NCBI GenBank assembly: GCA_910574455.1
Contig: CAJSYZ010000002.1
Span: 1,947,671-2,011,670 of the forward strand
From: Trichaptum fuscoviolaceum
Lineage: Eukaryota > Basidiomycota > Agaricomycetes > Hymenochaetales > Trichaptaceae
Length of the DNA stretch: 64,000 nt
Reading direction: 5' to 3'
Position numbers and translations under genes: made by a program. The notes under the pieces were generated by a model. That model saw nothing but the letters and a program-made list of their open reading frames with translations, was not told the DNA's origin and ran no database searches. Shown piece after piece: positions 35,601-46,500 of this stretch. How positions within the stretch are numbered: the first letter of the stretch is position 1; every line of letters begins with the position of its first letter.

Positions 35601-38350
35601 GATTTTGCCACTCTTGCATCCGCTGAGTGGCCACCAGTCCCGTCCAGCAGTCTTCTTCGCCTCTAGCAAGTCGTCTAGTTTAATGCTTAGGTATCCGACC
35701 ATCGGGTCCTTTAGGAAATCGCGATCATCGATAACCTTAACACTGATAACTGACGAATGCTTGTCGGAACATAAGAACTCTGTTGAGCTTTCCCAGACGG
35801 GGTTGTTCGTATGCTTGAAGCGCTGAGTTGTATGGATCGGAGGAGCATTGCTGCTAAGGAGAACTTTTGCGAATGGGTTGAGATCTCCGGACATTGACTT
35901 AGATGAGTCAAGGTCTTTCGCCTGGTGGACTGTGAGGCGGACGATTCCAACCTCTGTGATGTAAATAATCAGATTCTTAAAGAACAGCCCTCACGTTGGA
36001 TGGTACATACTGGTATCGGGCAATTCTTCTTCCTTCCCGCCGTCGATTTTCTGTGGCTTCAGAACAGGATAGAAAGAAAGGTCGAACCTCAACTCTCCTC
36101 TCTCCTTACCATCCTTCAAAATCTTCTCTTCCAGACCCTCTAATGTCGCATCTTCGTTAAGCTTGTTGAGGTCGAACGAAACTGCACCAAGTTCGGTATC
36201 TTTCCGGTGATCATTGAAATCCCAGATGGAAAAGACAAGTTGCTCTGTAAGGGAGTTGACGAGCAAGAACTTGGATTCTCCCCACGTGGGGTTGTATCTG
36301 GAACATAGCATAACATCGGTATCGTTGTGTCGATATGTCCATTGACGCCATTCCATAATGAATGTGAATGTTTGATGTAAACAGATGTATTGTTGGCAAC
36401 AATGACGCGAAAATGACGATAATGATCAGCGCGATGCACAAGTGAAGGTGAGCTCTTATATACATACGTTGAGGTTTTGTGTTTGGTCCTGGCAAGCTCG
36501 TCGCGCTGGTTGATGCTGAGAGTAACGTACGGATCTGGCGCACCTCCCCCGATCTTGCTAGCCTTGATACCACGTGCAGAGTGGATCGTGACCTGCAAGA
36601 CACCGATAGCGGTGTCAATGGGTGCTCCAGAAAGGAGCTGTTCAAGGTTCAAGGTAAAGACTAAAAAGTTCACATCAAATATCAGTGCCTGTGATGATAT
36701 GGATGAAGTCATGCAAGTGCATACCGTTGGGGTCGTACATCATAGGTCCTAGAGTCGAATGCACCATATCACGAATGAAGGAGGACAGACCCGGAATCTG
36801 TAGTAGAGCTCAGAAAAGGGTAGCATGTATGGTTCATGGCCAAAACCTACATTACCGATGTCAAAGCCAAATGTCTCTCCTCCAATGGGCTTTAGAACGT
36901 AGTCAAAGACTGGCTTCTGAAGGAAACTAATATCCAGAGTTTGTACATGAGGGAAAGTGGTCATCAGTTTGAGACGAATTCGGATATTCGCTGAGAAGTT
37001 GATGTCCTCGAGTAAGATTGGCATGCCTGCGCCCACAAAGCCTTTGCCCACGCGAATGTTGAGTAGGATCTTCGGGTTGACCTTCTTAGCTAGCTCGCGA
37101 GGTGTGACGTCGCTAACATCGTTAGGTGTGAAGTTGAATCCCCAGTCCATAGTGACAATGTCCTCCGCGGTACGAGGCCAAGTCCGCACCTTGTCGATTC
37201 TGGGCGCCTTCGTACCAAGCGTGAAAGTACTCATGCGAATAGAGTCGATACCTGGGGGCGTATTTTGCGACAGAATCTGGTCAACTGACTGTATGACAGT
37301 CCGAGAAAGAACTGGTTCGTAGATCAACCAGAAACGGTCGAGGAATCCGTTGATCCATTCAGCGGACTCAAACTCAGAGACCATCTTCGTCTTTACCAAT
37401 TCGCGTTGAATGTCATCGCGAGCACGTCTGCGAACACGCGTCATGGAAGTCGAATAGTAGGTTGCGCATACTGCGAGAACGAGGAAAAGCGACGACCATC
37501 CGAAGCGAAATATTGTGAGGAAGTGCGATGCTGCAACAGCCTGCACAATATATTTTAGAGGTCATCGTTACCAGATAGATAAGAAATACACACGAAGAAA
37601 ATTATAGCAGCATTGTGCCACCAGTGACCGTAATATTGCTCGCCTAAGAACTGCTCAAGGATTGTCTTGTCTCGGTCCTCGCCTTCGGTCAAGGGCTCGT
37701 TGATGCCGCCAACTGCACGCCAACCTATTTTGTACCATTCCGGGATTTGTGGTGCTGGTCCGTCAGGCAAGGCACCTGGAATCGCTTTATTACCGGGAGG
37801 TATACTCTCTGGAGGCACGCCAGTCGGGTGTGGATCTTTGTCTGCGTCGGTGATGGTGATTGTAGGAGGGATGGCAGGAGTCTTGCCCGTGCTAACTGAC
37901 AGTTCTGCAATAAAAAGCGAGCGTCAGCACACACGTATAATTTTATTAATGGAACAGAAGCCCAAGAAGCACGGAAGTCACTCCAGCGTCTACGTCGCCA
38001 AGCTCTTGAGTCTATTGTGTCTCTGGATAGTTCGCAGCCCATGCCCATTCTGCACAGACAGCGATGTTGTTGCATACCTCAGTACGCAGCACGCGTCATT
38101 GGTATTCTAGTGTCCAGCCCGGCATGCTTCTACAATTCAGAGAAGACTCACCCTTTCCGCCCGCGTCGTCGCCTTTCTCCGCGACGCTCTTGATCTGACT
38201 GCTGCCCTTCCCTGCTGAAGCTGCCTTCTGTTCCGGTGTCGCGTCGGGGTCGAAAGTATGTACAGCGACGCTCTGTTTGTTAGCGTCATTTGCTATAATT
38301 CCGTTGATCTGCTGCTGCGGGTCCGTGGCAATCCCGCCGTTTGCTGCCAT
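32663..38350 (-). CDS. Tricalbin: ER-plasma membrane tether with SMP and multiple C2 domains
   Basis: A large ER-anchored lipid-transfer tether of the tricalbin/extended-synaptotagmin family. The N terminus is low-complexity and ends in EWYKIGWRAVGGINEP. Next is a hydrophobic hairpin anchor (AAIIFF, then FRFGWSSLFLVLAVCATYYS). The SMP lipid-binding domain follows (EWINGFLDRFWLIYEPVLS to FDYVLKPIGGETFGFDIGN). Six C2-like units can be counted: about 36.7-36.1 kb (ASKIGGGAPDPYVTLSIN), 35.95-35.55, 35.55-34.9, 34.5-34.2 (weaker), 34.05-33.55 (GGKSDPYVVFTLNNQ, TPEWNESFAVQV) and 33.25-32.7 kb. The final exon ends RFSLSRRNNSDD with the stop at 32663-32665. The start is MAANGGIATD at 38350. More than ten introns; exact exon edges in the C2 linkers are less certain. 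Confidence 0.9.
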
Positions 38351-38571
38351 CGTCGAACGACAATGAGCTCAGATGTGGGGGACGGTAGTTGGTGGGAGAG
38401 AAAGAGTGGAATGGATAATATAAGGGCTATAAGGTTACCTACAGGTTGGATGACGGTGGACAGAACCGAACAACTAGGCACCGGCATGCATACGTGATGT
38501 CACAGTTATCCACTACTATACTACGATTATATAAGCTAAATACAAATCTCTAGTGCAATCTTCCTGTCCGC

Positions 38572-39871
38572 CTAAGCAGTGCCCGGAGGCGGTCCTCCAC
38601 CGCCACGTCCTGCCCCTCCCATGAACTGGCTTGCTCTGAGACAAAATGTTCAGCAAAGTAGCTACACAGCCGAACGCAAAGCACTATGCACTTACAGGCC
38701 ACGCAAATTAGGATCCGCCATGATTTCAGCCATGGAAGGCATACCGCCTCCAGATTGTGCACGGTTCATCTGGTTCCGATTCAAGATTACAAATGCACAC
38801 GTCAGTTGAGCCGAACAAGCGACGGCAGCCGATCTGAAAACTTCACTCACCATGTTCGCTACCGATGGGTTCTGCAATAACTGATCCATGCCTCCGTTCG
38901 CCATCATCTGCTGGGCCATCTGCATCAACATCGGGTTTTGCATAAGGCTTGCGATGTCCGGCATGCCTCCTCCGCCCCCGCCCATTCCGCCAAGCATATC
39001 TGCAAGGCCACCTAAACCAGCTCCTGGACCCGCCCCAGCGGCAGTCGGAGACGAACTCGTCGGAGGTGAGGCAGCCCGGGTTTCGACGCGAGACTCAGCG
39101 TTCTGTAGACCAGTCTTTAAGCTCGCGTTGTTCGGGTCGATCTCAAGACCCTTCTTGAACGCAGAAACGGCAGAGCTATAATCTCCCAGAGAGTAATACG
39201 CGTGTCTAGGCCACAGAACGATCAGTTTCGTTCGTCAACAGGTGTTGTAAAAGAAATTGAGCTCACCCTAGTCGGTGGTATGCCTTCGTGAATTGTGGAT
39301 TTACTTCAATGGCCTTTTCCGCGTCTGCGATGGCACTGTTATGATCATTTTTACTCGAATAAGCAGCCGCACGATTAGAGTAGTAGACCGCATTTGTAGG
39401 GTCTTTTGAGATCGCCTGGGTATATGCGTCAATTGCACCGTCGTATTGTTTTGAGGACATAAGCTGATTGCCAGTCGTTTTGAGCTTCTCGGCCTCTGCC
39501 TTATCTGCTTCTGAAGACACTTTTGGCGCCGCTTTTGCAGGCGGAGGTGCTGAGCTCGGACTAGCTGAGGAAGAGCCTGCGCCCATTCGATCGCGAGTCT
39601 TTAAGAAGAGTTCGAATAAAGTCATGAGGTTTGCTGGTTTAATGCTCAATTGTTCTCTTTGTTTATTGTCACTGGGATCTACACCGAACGCCTCGCCAAT
39701 GCATTGGACTATAATCTTTGTTAGTGTGATGTAAATGAATGAGATAGCTTGCATGGACTGACCAGCTACTTCCAACCCCTCCCTGTCGTCCTGTTTAACC
39801 GTGCCATCTTCAATAGAATGGTTGAGAAAATCAATTATGGCTAACACAAGCTTCTGCTGCTTTTCAGACAT
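38572..39871 (-). CDS. SGT2: SGT2 TPR co-chaperone of the GET pathway
   Basis: Sgt2/SGTA captures tail-anchored membrane proteins and passes them to Get3 via Get4-Get5. It has the three standard parts. The N-terminal dimerisation helix bundle is MSEKQQKLVLAIIDFLNHSI, then an intron, then QCIGEAFGVDPSDNK. The TPR block (residues about 105-215) runs KTTGNQLMSSKQYDGAIDAY, AVYYSNRAAAYSSKNDHNSA, FTKAYHRLG and, after a further intron, AYYSLGDYSSAVSAFKKGLE; it should bind the EEVD tails of Hsp70/Hsp90. The C terminus is Gly/Met-rich (MQNPMLMQMAQQMMANGGMD, LLQNPSVAN) for hydrophobic clients, ending in GGGGPPPGTA. It is transcribed divergently from PRP19, and the shared 5' region carries an inverted duplication. 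Confidence 0.93.
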
Positions 39872-40061
39872 GTCTTCGTATTAGATAGTATACCAATGTT
39901 ATAGACCAGTGGGGTGAAGCCTTTGAAACAGGAGGGGCAAGGGTATGGGTCCTGGTAGAGGTACGTACGCTATTCGTTCGACGAGCCACCTACATGAGTC
40001 TAAAGGCATTGCCCTTGGACACAAATATGTACAAATGCACTTCAACGGAAGTTCAACCGCT

Positions 40062-40471
40062 CTACAGCATATTCAGAAAAGGATGACAGTGCGCCACTTT
40101 TTTGCGTTTTTTCTACCCGACCCTGATTGCCTTCTGGGGAAGCTCGGACGTACCCGGACAATATTCTCATCTGTGTGAACTGAGTGCCGGTGACCTTGCT
40201 GGACCCTTGTTGCTCAAAAGTTGTTTGTGACTGGAAACCGTTGGCCTTCCACAAGTCCAGCTGTTACACTGTCTTGACCTAAGATACTAAACTCTAGGCT
40301 ATGCACTAGTATAGCAAAATTAGTATAATTGTGAGAGCCTCAGCAAACAGCATATACAATTATAGGACTTTCCTAGCACGTGCCAGTGAGCTTCTTTATA
40401 AGGCAACCAGGGTCGGGTAAAAAAAAAGCGCAAAAGTGGCGCACTGTCATCCTTTTCTGAATATGCTGTAA
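40062..40471. repeat. Inverted duplicated promoter block between SGT2 and PRP19
   Basis: The arm at 40062-40145 and the arm at 40388-40471 are reverse complements. The first about 40 bases (TACAGCATATTCAGAAAAGG ATGACAGTGCGCCAC) are identical, and the rest (GCG, a T-run, ACCCGACCCTG, TTGCCTT, GAAGCTC) differs at a few sites and by small indels. The spacer is about 240 bp. The arms have the same polarity relative to the gene each one faces: one lies about 190 bp before the SGT2 start, the other about 80 bp before the PRP19 start. Confidence 0.8.
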
Positions 40472-40550
40472 GGTCTGCCAAATTCGAACATCGCCTGGCT
40501 CGGACTTGACCCTTTCGTCCACTTTTCGTCTTAGACACGCATCGCGAAGG

Positions 40551-42248
40551 ATGTCATTCTTTTGTGGTATCTCTGGTGAACCGCCGCAGGACCCGGTTGT
40601 CTCTACGAAAAGTGGACATGTTTACGAGCGCCGTCTCATCACAAAATATATCACGGACAATGGAACAGACCCAATTACGGGCGAAAAGCTTGAGGAGTCA
40701 GACTTGGTTTCCGTGAAAGCTAGTAAGTGTCTGTTTTTTAACTGTGCTCCCATTTACACTGCTATACCAATCCTTTCTTCGCTATAAATTGGCTTTTCTA
40801 CATGTCCCGCAACTAATCGCTCCAATATTTACCCTTCAGGTCCAAAAACCGCGCCTCCTAGACCTCCTACCCTTACGTCTATACCAGCCCTCCTTCACAC
40901 CCTGCAAAATGAATGGGACGCGCTTGTACTTGAGACTTTCGCGCTAAAGCAACAATACAACTCCGTGCGCCAACAACTATCGCATGCACTTTACCAACAG
41001 GACGCTGCGACGCGCGTCATTGCTCGCTTGATCAAGGAGAGGGATGCCTCTAGAGAGTGAGTTGTGATCCAGCTGTTGTATGTTATGCGCATCTAACATG
41101 CTTGAAAAAGGGCTCTCGCTAATGTCCAGGCGACAATTGGCATCACGCCAGCGGCTGCATCGGGAAGCGGGGACGTTGAGATGGGCGAACAGGCCGTTGA
41201 GGAAGCCCCTGGCCTACCGAAAGAGATTGTTGCGCAGATCGACGAGACAAACGCTGCTCTTTCCGCGACACGTCGCAAGAGAAAACCAGCGCCCGATCAT
41301 GCAACACCTGCTCAGGTCAAAAAGTTCACAGCGACGCACACTATCCCTTCTTTACACTCAGCGTCCCCCGCTGGCATCAACTCGCTGGCCTTGTCGAATG
41401 CTCAACAGGGTCTTTTCGCAACGGGTGGGAATGATAAAATCGTGCAGCTTTATGATCGTAATGCAGACAAAGTCGTCGCAACGCTCAAGGGGCACACGAA
41501 AAAGGTGAACCATGTTGCGCTCCGGGAGAGAGACGGTTCCCCAACGCTAGTATTGTCGGCAAGTGCAGACAAGTCTGCGCGCGTATGGGCGCATGATGAG
41601 GCTTCAGGCGAATATGCCCCTCGTCAAACTATCAAAATCCACAAGGGTGATGTTACGGGCCTCTTCGTTCACCCGACCCAGACACTTTTGGGTCTCGCCT
41701 CGTTGGACAAGACGTATTCTATACATGATCTGTCAAACTTCACAGCCGTATTCCAAAGTGCCGCTGGCGAGGATGCGTATACGGCTGCAGGTGTCCACCC
41801 CGACGGCACACTTTTAGCATTGGGTACACCTGGGTCTACCGTCCAAATCTTCGACATCCGATCTGGAGCGCTCGCCGCAACACTCACGCCTGAGGACGGC
41901 ACTCCTTTTACCGTCAACACACTTGCGTTCTCCGAAAACGGCTATCACCTCATCGCACCAGACTCTACATCATCTGTCGCAATCTGGGATTTGCGCAAGC
42001 AGGCGCGTGCGCACTCAATCAGCCTCGGAGATAATTTCAAGATCAACAAGGTTGTCTACGACTACTCTGCGCAGTTCTTCGGTGTCGCAGGCAACGAAGG
42101 AGGCCGCGCCTATGCTCACAAGACCTGGGAAGAACTTGTGCGGTTCGAGGAAGGCGGCGAAATTTCTGCTTTGGCGTTCGGACACCTTGGCAAGGAGGTG
42201 TGGGGAGTTACTGGTCGTGAGGTTAGGATTTGGGGACTACCTCAGTAA
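40551..42248 (+). CDS. PRP19: PRP19, spliceosomal U-box E3 ubiquitin ligase
   Basis: Core of the Prp19/NTC complex needed for spliceosome activation, and a ubiquitin ligase. Exon 1 encodes the U-box ([42 protein letters not shown]). After an intron near 40722-40840 comes the Prp19 coiled-coil segment ([40 protein letters not shown]), which tetramerises. After a further short intron (about 41057-41109) a linker follows with [13 protein letters not shown] basic residues, then a C-terminal WD40 propeller ([63 protein letters not shown], ending VRIWGLPQ). Length of about 500 residues is normal for the family. The ATG at 40551 directly opens the conserved N terminus. Confidence 0.96.
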
Positions 42249-42471
42249 AATCTTGATATTTGTGCATAATCTTTACCTCTATACTTTTGTCCACTGTACT
42301 CCTTCGCTATCTTATACATACTGCGGTTTTTGTGCAAGCAGAAGAGAGAAAAGAAAATGCGGCGGGCCTGGGAATTGCCGATAACGAATAGAACTCCGAT
42401 CGCACCCGAGAAATAACACTTTCAACGTCTTCGACGACAGCAAGGCGCAGAGGTTCATCCCACCGTACACA

Positions 42472-43210
42472 ATGTTGGCGTCGACCGCCCGCTCTTTCTC
42501 TGCCGCTGCAGGTAGCTCTGCCGGACGGCGCTACGCGTCCACAATCGCGCTTAAATATTCCAACGCTGCGTTCAAGGCGGCGGTATCGAAGTCGCCCCAG
42601 ACTCTCACCAAAGTGCACAGCGAATTATCCTCGATCTCGAAGACCATCAAGGACACGCCCGAATTTGCGTCTTTCATCTCGAACCCGCTCATTCCTGCGA
42701 AGGACCGTGCGACTGGACTGGAAACGCTGTACAAGACGGCACAGAAGGGCGCGAAGGAACCCATTAGTGACATCACTAAGAGCCTCTTCAGTGTCCTGTC
42801 GGAGAATGGCCGACTCGCAGAGGCTCCCGGTGTAATTGAGGGCTTCAACGAGCTTGTCTCGAAGTACAGGGGCGAACTAGATATTGTGGTCACGTCTGCT
42901 GCTCCTCTGCCAAAGGATGTCCTTACCAAATTGGAGACAACCTTGAAGCAGTCCGAGGCAGGGAAACAGGCAAAGACATTGAAGCTTGTAAACAAAGTAT
43001 GTGACGTATGCTTACATTGTTGTATCATGCTCATTCATCTGTGTAGGTAAACCCGTCTATCCTTGGTGGTATCATGGTGGATGTCGGCGACAAAACTATT
43101 GATCTCAGCGTATCAGCGAGGGTTAACAAGCTCAACTCTCTTCTACAACGTAAGCGTTATATTCAACTTCTAAATCCTGTGTCTGACATACATTTTCAGA
43201 ATCCGTGTAA
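42472..43210 (+). CDS. ATP5: Mitochondrial ATP synthase subunit 5 (OSCP)
   Basis: OSCP joins the F1 head to the peripheral stalk of ATP synthase. The first about 25 residues (MLASTARSFSAAAGSSAGRR YAST) are a mitochondrial presequence, rich in Arg, Ser and Ala with no acids. The body has FKAAVSKSPQTLTKVHSELS, PLIPAKDRATGLETL, NGRLAEAPGVIEGFNELVSK and the conserved end VNPSILGGIMVDVGDKTIDLS followed by VSARVNKLNSLLQQSV. Introns are at 42997-43046 and 43150-43199; the last exon has only a few codons (Gln completed across the junction, Ser, Val, stop at 43208-43210). Length of about 210 residues fits. Confidence 0.95.
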
Positions 43211-43581
43211 TGCTTAGACTCGTAGAATATGCGTAATACACGGAATAATGTCACTGTTTCAAAACTGACTACTTCGTAGTTCTGCACTGTCTGATAGAAA
43301 ACGGTTAGGCGCATGCTTTATCTTCTAGGTGAAAGATCCTCGACAGGAATTCTATACGTTTCAGACAACCAACCATAACTCGAGCACTTCTTTCCTTTGC
43401 CCCTTGTAAACGTTGAAAAGCTGCTGGAGTTTAATTTCACTGAACAAGTACCATTATTTAACATGAGGAAAGTAATAATGATACTAGACTTTGGTACAAC
43501 ATGTCTGAGCTTTGAGCTCCACGAGTAACATGCGCCCTACGAATGCCTAGTAGGCATTGTTGTTTGTAGCGTAATATGATA
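43211..43581. other. Convergent 3' intergenic region
   Basis: About 370 bp between the ATP5 stop and the stop of the H3K9 methyltransferase on the other strand. No gene or repeat seen. Confidence 0.45.
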
Positions 43582-46500
43582 TCAAGTGAAAAGACGGCCC
43601 ACGCATTTGCGAGCCCCACATTCACATTTGCGATACAAGGCGCCCTTCTTCTCGGTGGCAGGTGGGCCCTAGAGATGCGCCATAAACATACTGACATGAA
43701 ACAATGGATGTCGCTTACAGTGTTCTCATCCACATCATCCAAGTCTCCGATATATGAGAAACATAGCTCTTCTCCAGCGTCAATATCTCTGATGGTGAAA
43801 ATTGCAAGAAGAGGCTTTAGTATGTTCGATTCGTTGATGTAAACCGCATTAATCCTGCAGTTAGGATCGCAGCTGTGATTCTGAATAAATAATTAGTTAT
43901 GGATGAATTCGTTTCAACAAGGGTTGTAGAGTCACTGACCAAGAAACGCGTAAACTGTGAGGAAAAAGTTATGTAAACATCTTGTAAATGTTCCCGGTCC
44001 ACGAGATTATAAAGCTCACATTTCCAGCGTGAAAGGCATCAATAGTATATTCTACAACATCGTCATCATCGTCATTTATCGTTTGCTTGATGTGCCAAAA
44101 GTCAATGTCAAACAGATATGTGCGTCCGACATTGTTATAAATGCTTTGGCAATCTTTAGTTCAGAAGACCGAACATGACGAGGATAGGATACCCTTACCG
44201 TCCACGGCGTTCACCCTCGTCGTCAGTGATGATTTCACCAGAATAAATTCCAACAAACGTCCCAGAGGGAATCTTCCGGCCAGCAAATATACCTGTCATG
44301 TATGATTATGCATAGTAAGAACGAGAAGATGCAGAGTCCATGGGGAAAACAAACCCCAGCCTTTGGTCTCCGTTTTGACGATGTTTACGGAGCATTTTCG
44401 TCCGGCCTGCACAACCTATTTCTCACAGACTTCAGTATTGATGTTCAGCTCAGAGCAAAACACTTACGCGATTCCAACAATCTTCGGTGCATCCACACAA
44501 TTCGTTACACTCATAGATAGGGTAGTTTTGGAGTCGAAGACGGCCCCTCGCGTCGTACAGGAAGCCTTTCTTGATTCCAGCGTCCTCGCAAGTCTTCTGC
44601 GCTTGCTGCAGACAGCTACACTTTCGGTTCTTTGGATCGCATTTACCTATGCAATCGCATCCCTTCAGCTTGCTGGTCTCTGGGGGCGGAACGTTATCCC
44701 CATGCCACATAAGGTTAGTGTAATAGAATTCGGAAGGCGGTATTATATCGTCATCGAAATCATTGATGACCTTGATATACGGGGCGTCCGGCTCTTCGAA
44801 GGTAGTGCTCGACATTATTGCGCTCTCGAATGCCTGTCTGATGACACCAGGATACAACGAGCACTCCCATTTTGGCATGCCGTTTAGCACGTCAGCCAGG
44901 TTGTGAGGTAAATCTTTCGCCTGAAAATAGGTAGAAACAGAAGCAAATTCTCGACCAAATGATTCAGGGAGGGCCTCGGGTGCTTGGTTTACAAGCAAGC
45001 CCACATCAACGCCATTAGTCACGCTGTCCAAAAGATCTATATCATCTGCAGTATCCGTCGACGAAGTTCGTGAATGTGAACGGGCTGAAGACCGGACAGG
45101 GACATTTGCGCGTGATGAATGAGATGTTAACCGCTCTCTAAGACGCTTGTTTGCCTTGCGTGAAGAAGCAGTGACTATAGTATCGCCGACTCCCCCCGGT
45201 TCATGCCCACTTTCAGAGGACGAGCGTTGCCGTTTGCGAAGCACAAGTGGGGAAACTGGAGCTAGGGCATTCGACACAGATACGTGTTCTGTTGGGGTAA
45301 GGTTGCGAGCTGGTACGAGATCTTTATCAACGACGCGGTTTAATTGAGATCCAAAAGAAGATGCAATCGTCGGATGCGCATTGTCAGTCTCAGAGGTAGG
45401 TGGGTTGCTCGTTCTGTTGAGTTCTGAGGTAGGCAAGGGTCTATCACCTTGAATAGGCTGGTCTAAACTCTCCACAGATGAGCGACGAGATTCTACACTG
45501 TCTGTCTCGCGACCCCGCTTAGCGAATTCCGAGCGTATCTGTCGAATGGTGCGGAGATCCCCTGTCGAGGTCGTTGAAGCTGAAGACGCCGACCCGCTTC
45601 GCGGGCGCTCTGATGTTAAGAACGTTGGTTTCCCCCCCAGTACAGATTCTATTAATGAATAAGTTCAGATGACCCGCTAATCTATCGCGCTGAAAACCGT
45701 CACCTTTCCCTTTCGTACTTAGTACAGATATTTGAGACCTGAGCGACGAAGTACCCGGTTGTCCACGAAGTGAGGACGTAGACGCCTTGCTCAATCCCGA
45801 AGTTGAATTTGCATGCAACAAACTGGCTTTATTGACTGCGTTCATGAGCAGTGAGCTTTTAATCTTTCGGACAGGCTTTGGTTCTTCGATTAAAGCATTA
45901 ACGGATTTGATCAGATGGGACTGAGGTGATGCAGAAAGATCCTCCCTTGGTGACTTTGCTCGCAGAATTGTAGGTATCCTCGACGCAGTGGCAGGAGAAG
46001 GTCCGACTTGCGAAACATCGGAAGTCTGCTCAGGGGATTGAAGTCGATCTGAAGTTTGTGAGACAGTAGCAAGTGTATGTTGTCCGCTGGGTGACAAAGG
46101 AGGCCGAGTCGACGTTTTTGCTGGTAGAGGGAGCTGTTCGTTCGGCAAAGTTTCCGGGGAGTGAATTGTTGGAGGAACATCATTAAACACATTCCTCGAA
46201 GGCAGTGCAGATGTCGATGAGTTTACAGATTCTATCTGTTCGCTTGGGGATGGCCTAGATTGCGAAGGGCGAGATGCTTCTACTGAAGGCAAGTGCGACT
46301 TCGGTAATGTTGAGCCAGATAGCGTAGATACATCGGTTTCTCGTCCAATACTTGTCTGTTCTTCTCGCACACCTTGCACCGGCAACACAGATAGTTGTTC
46401 CGTCTGAAAGGTAGGAAGGACACTGTGTGATAGCAAATCAGCACCCAGCGTCTTCAGTGCCGAGTGTTCATCGGTAGGTTCAGTGGTTTGGGGAGTTCCA

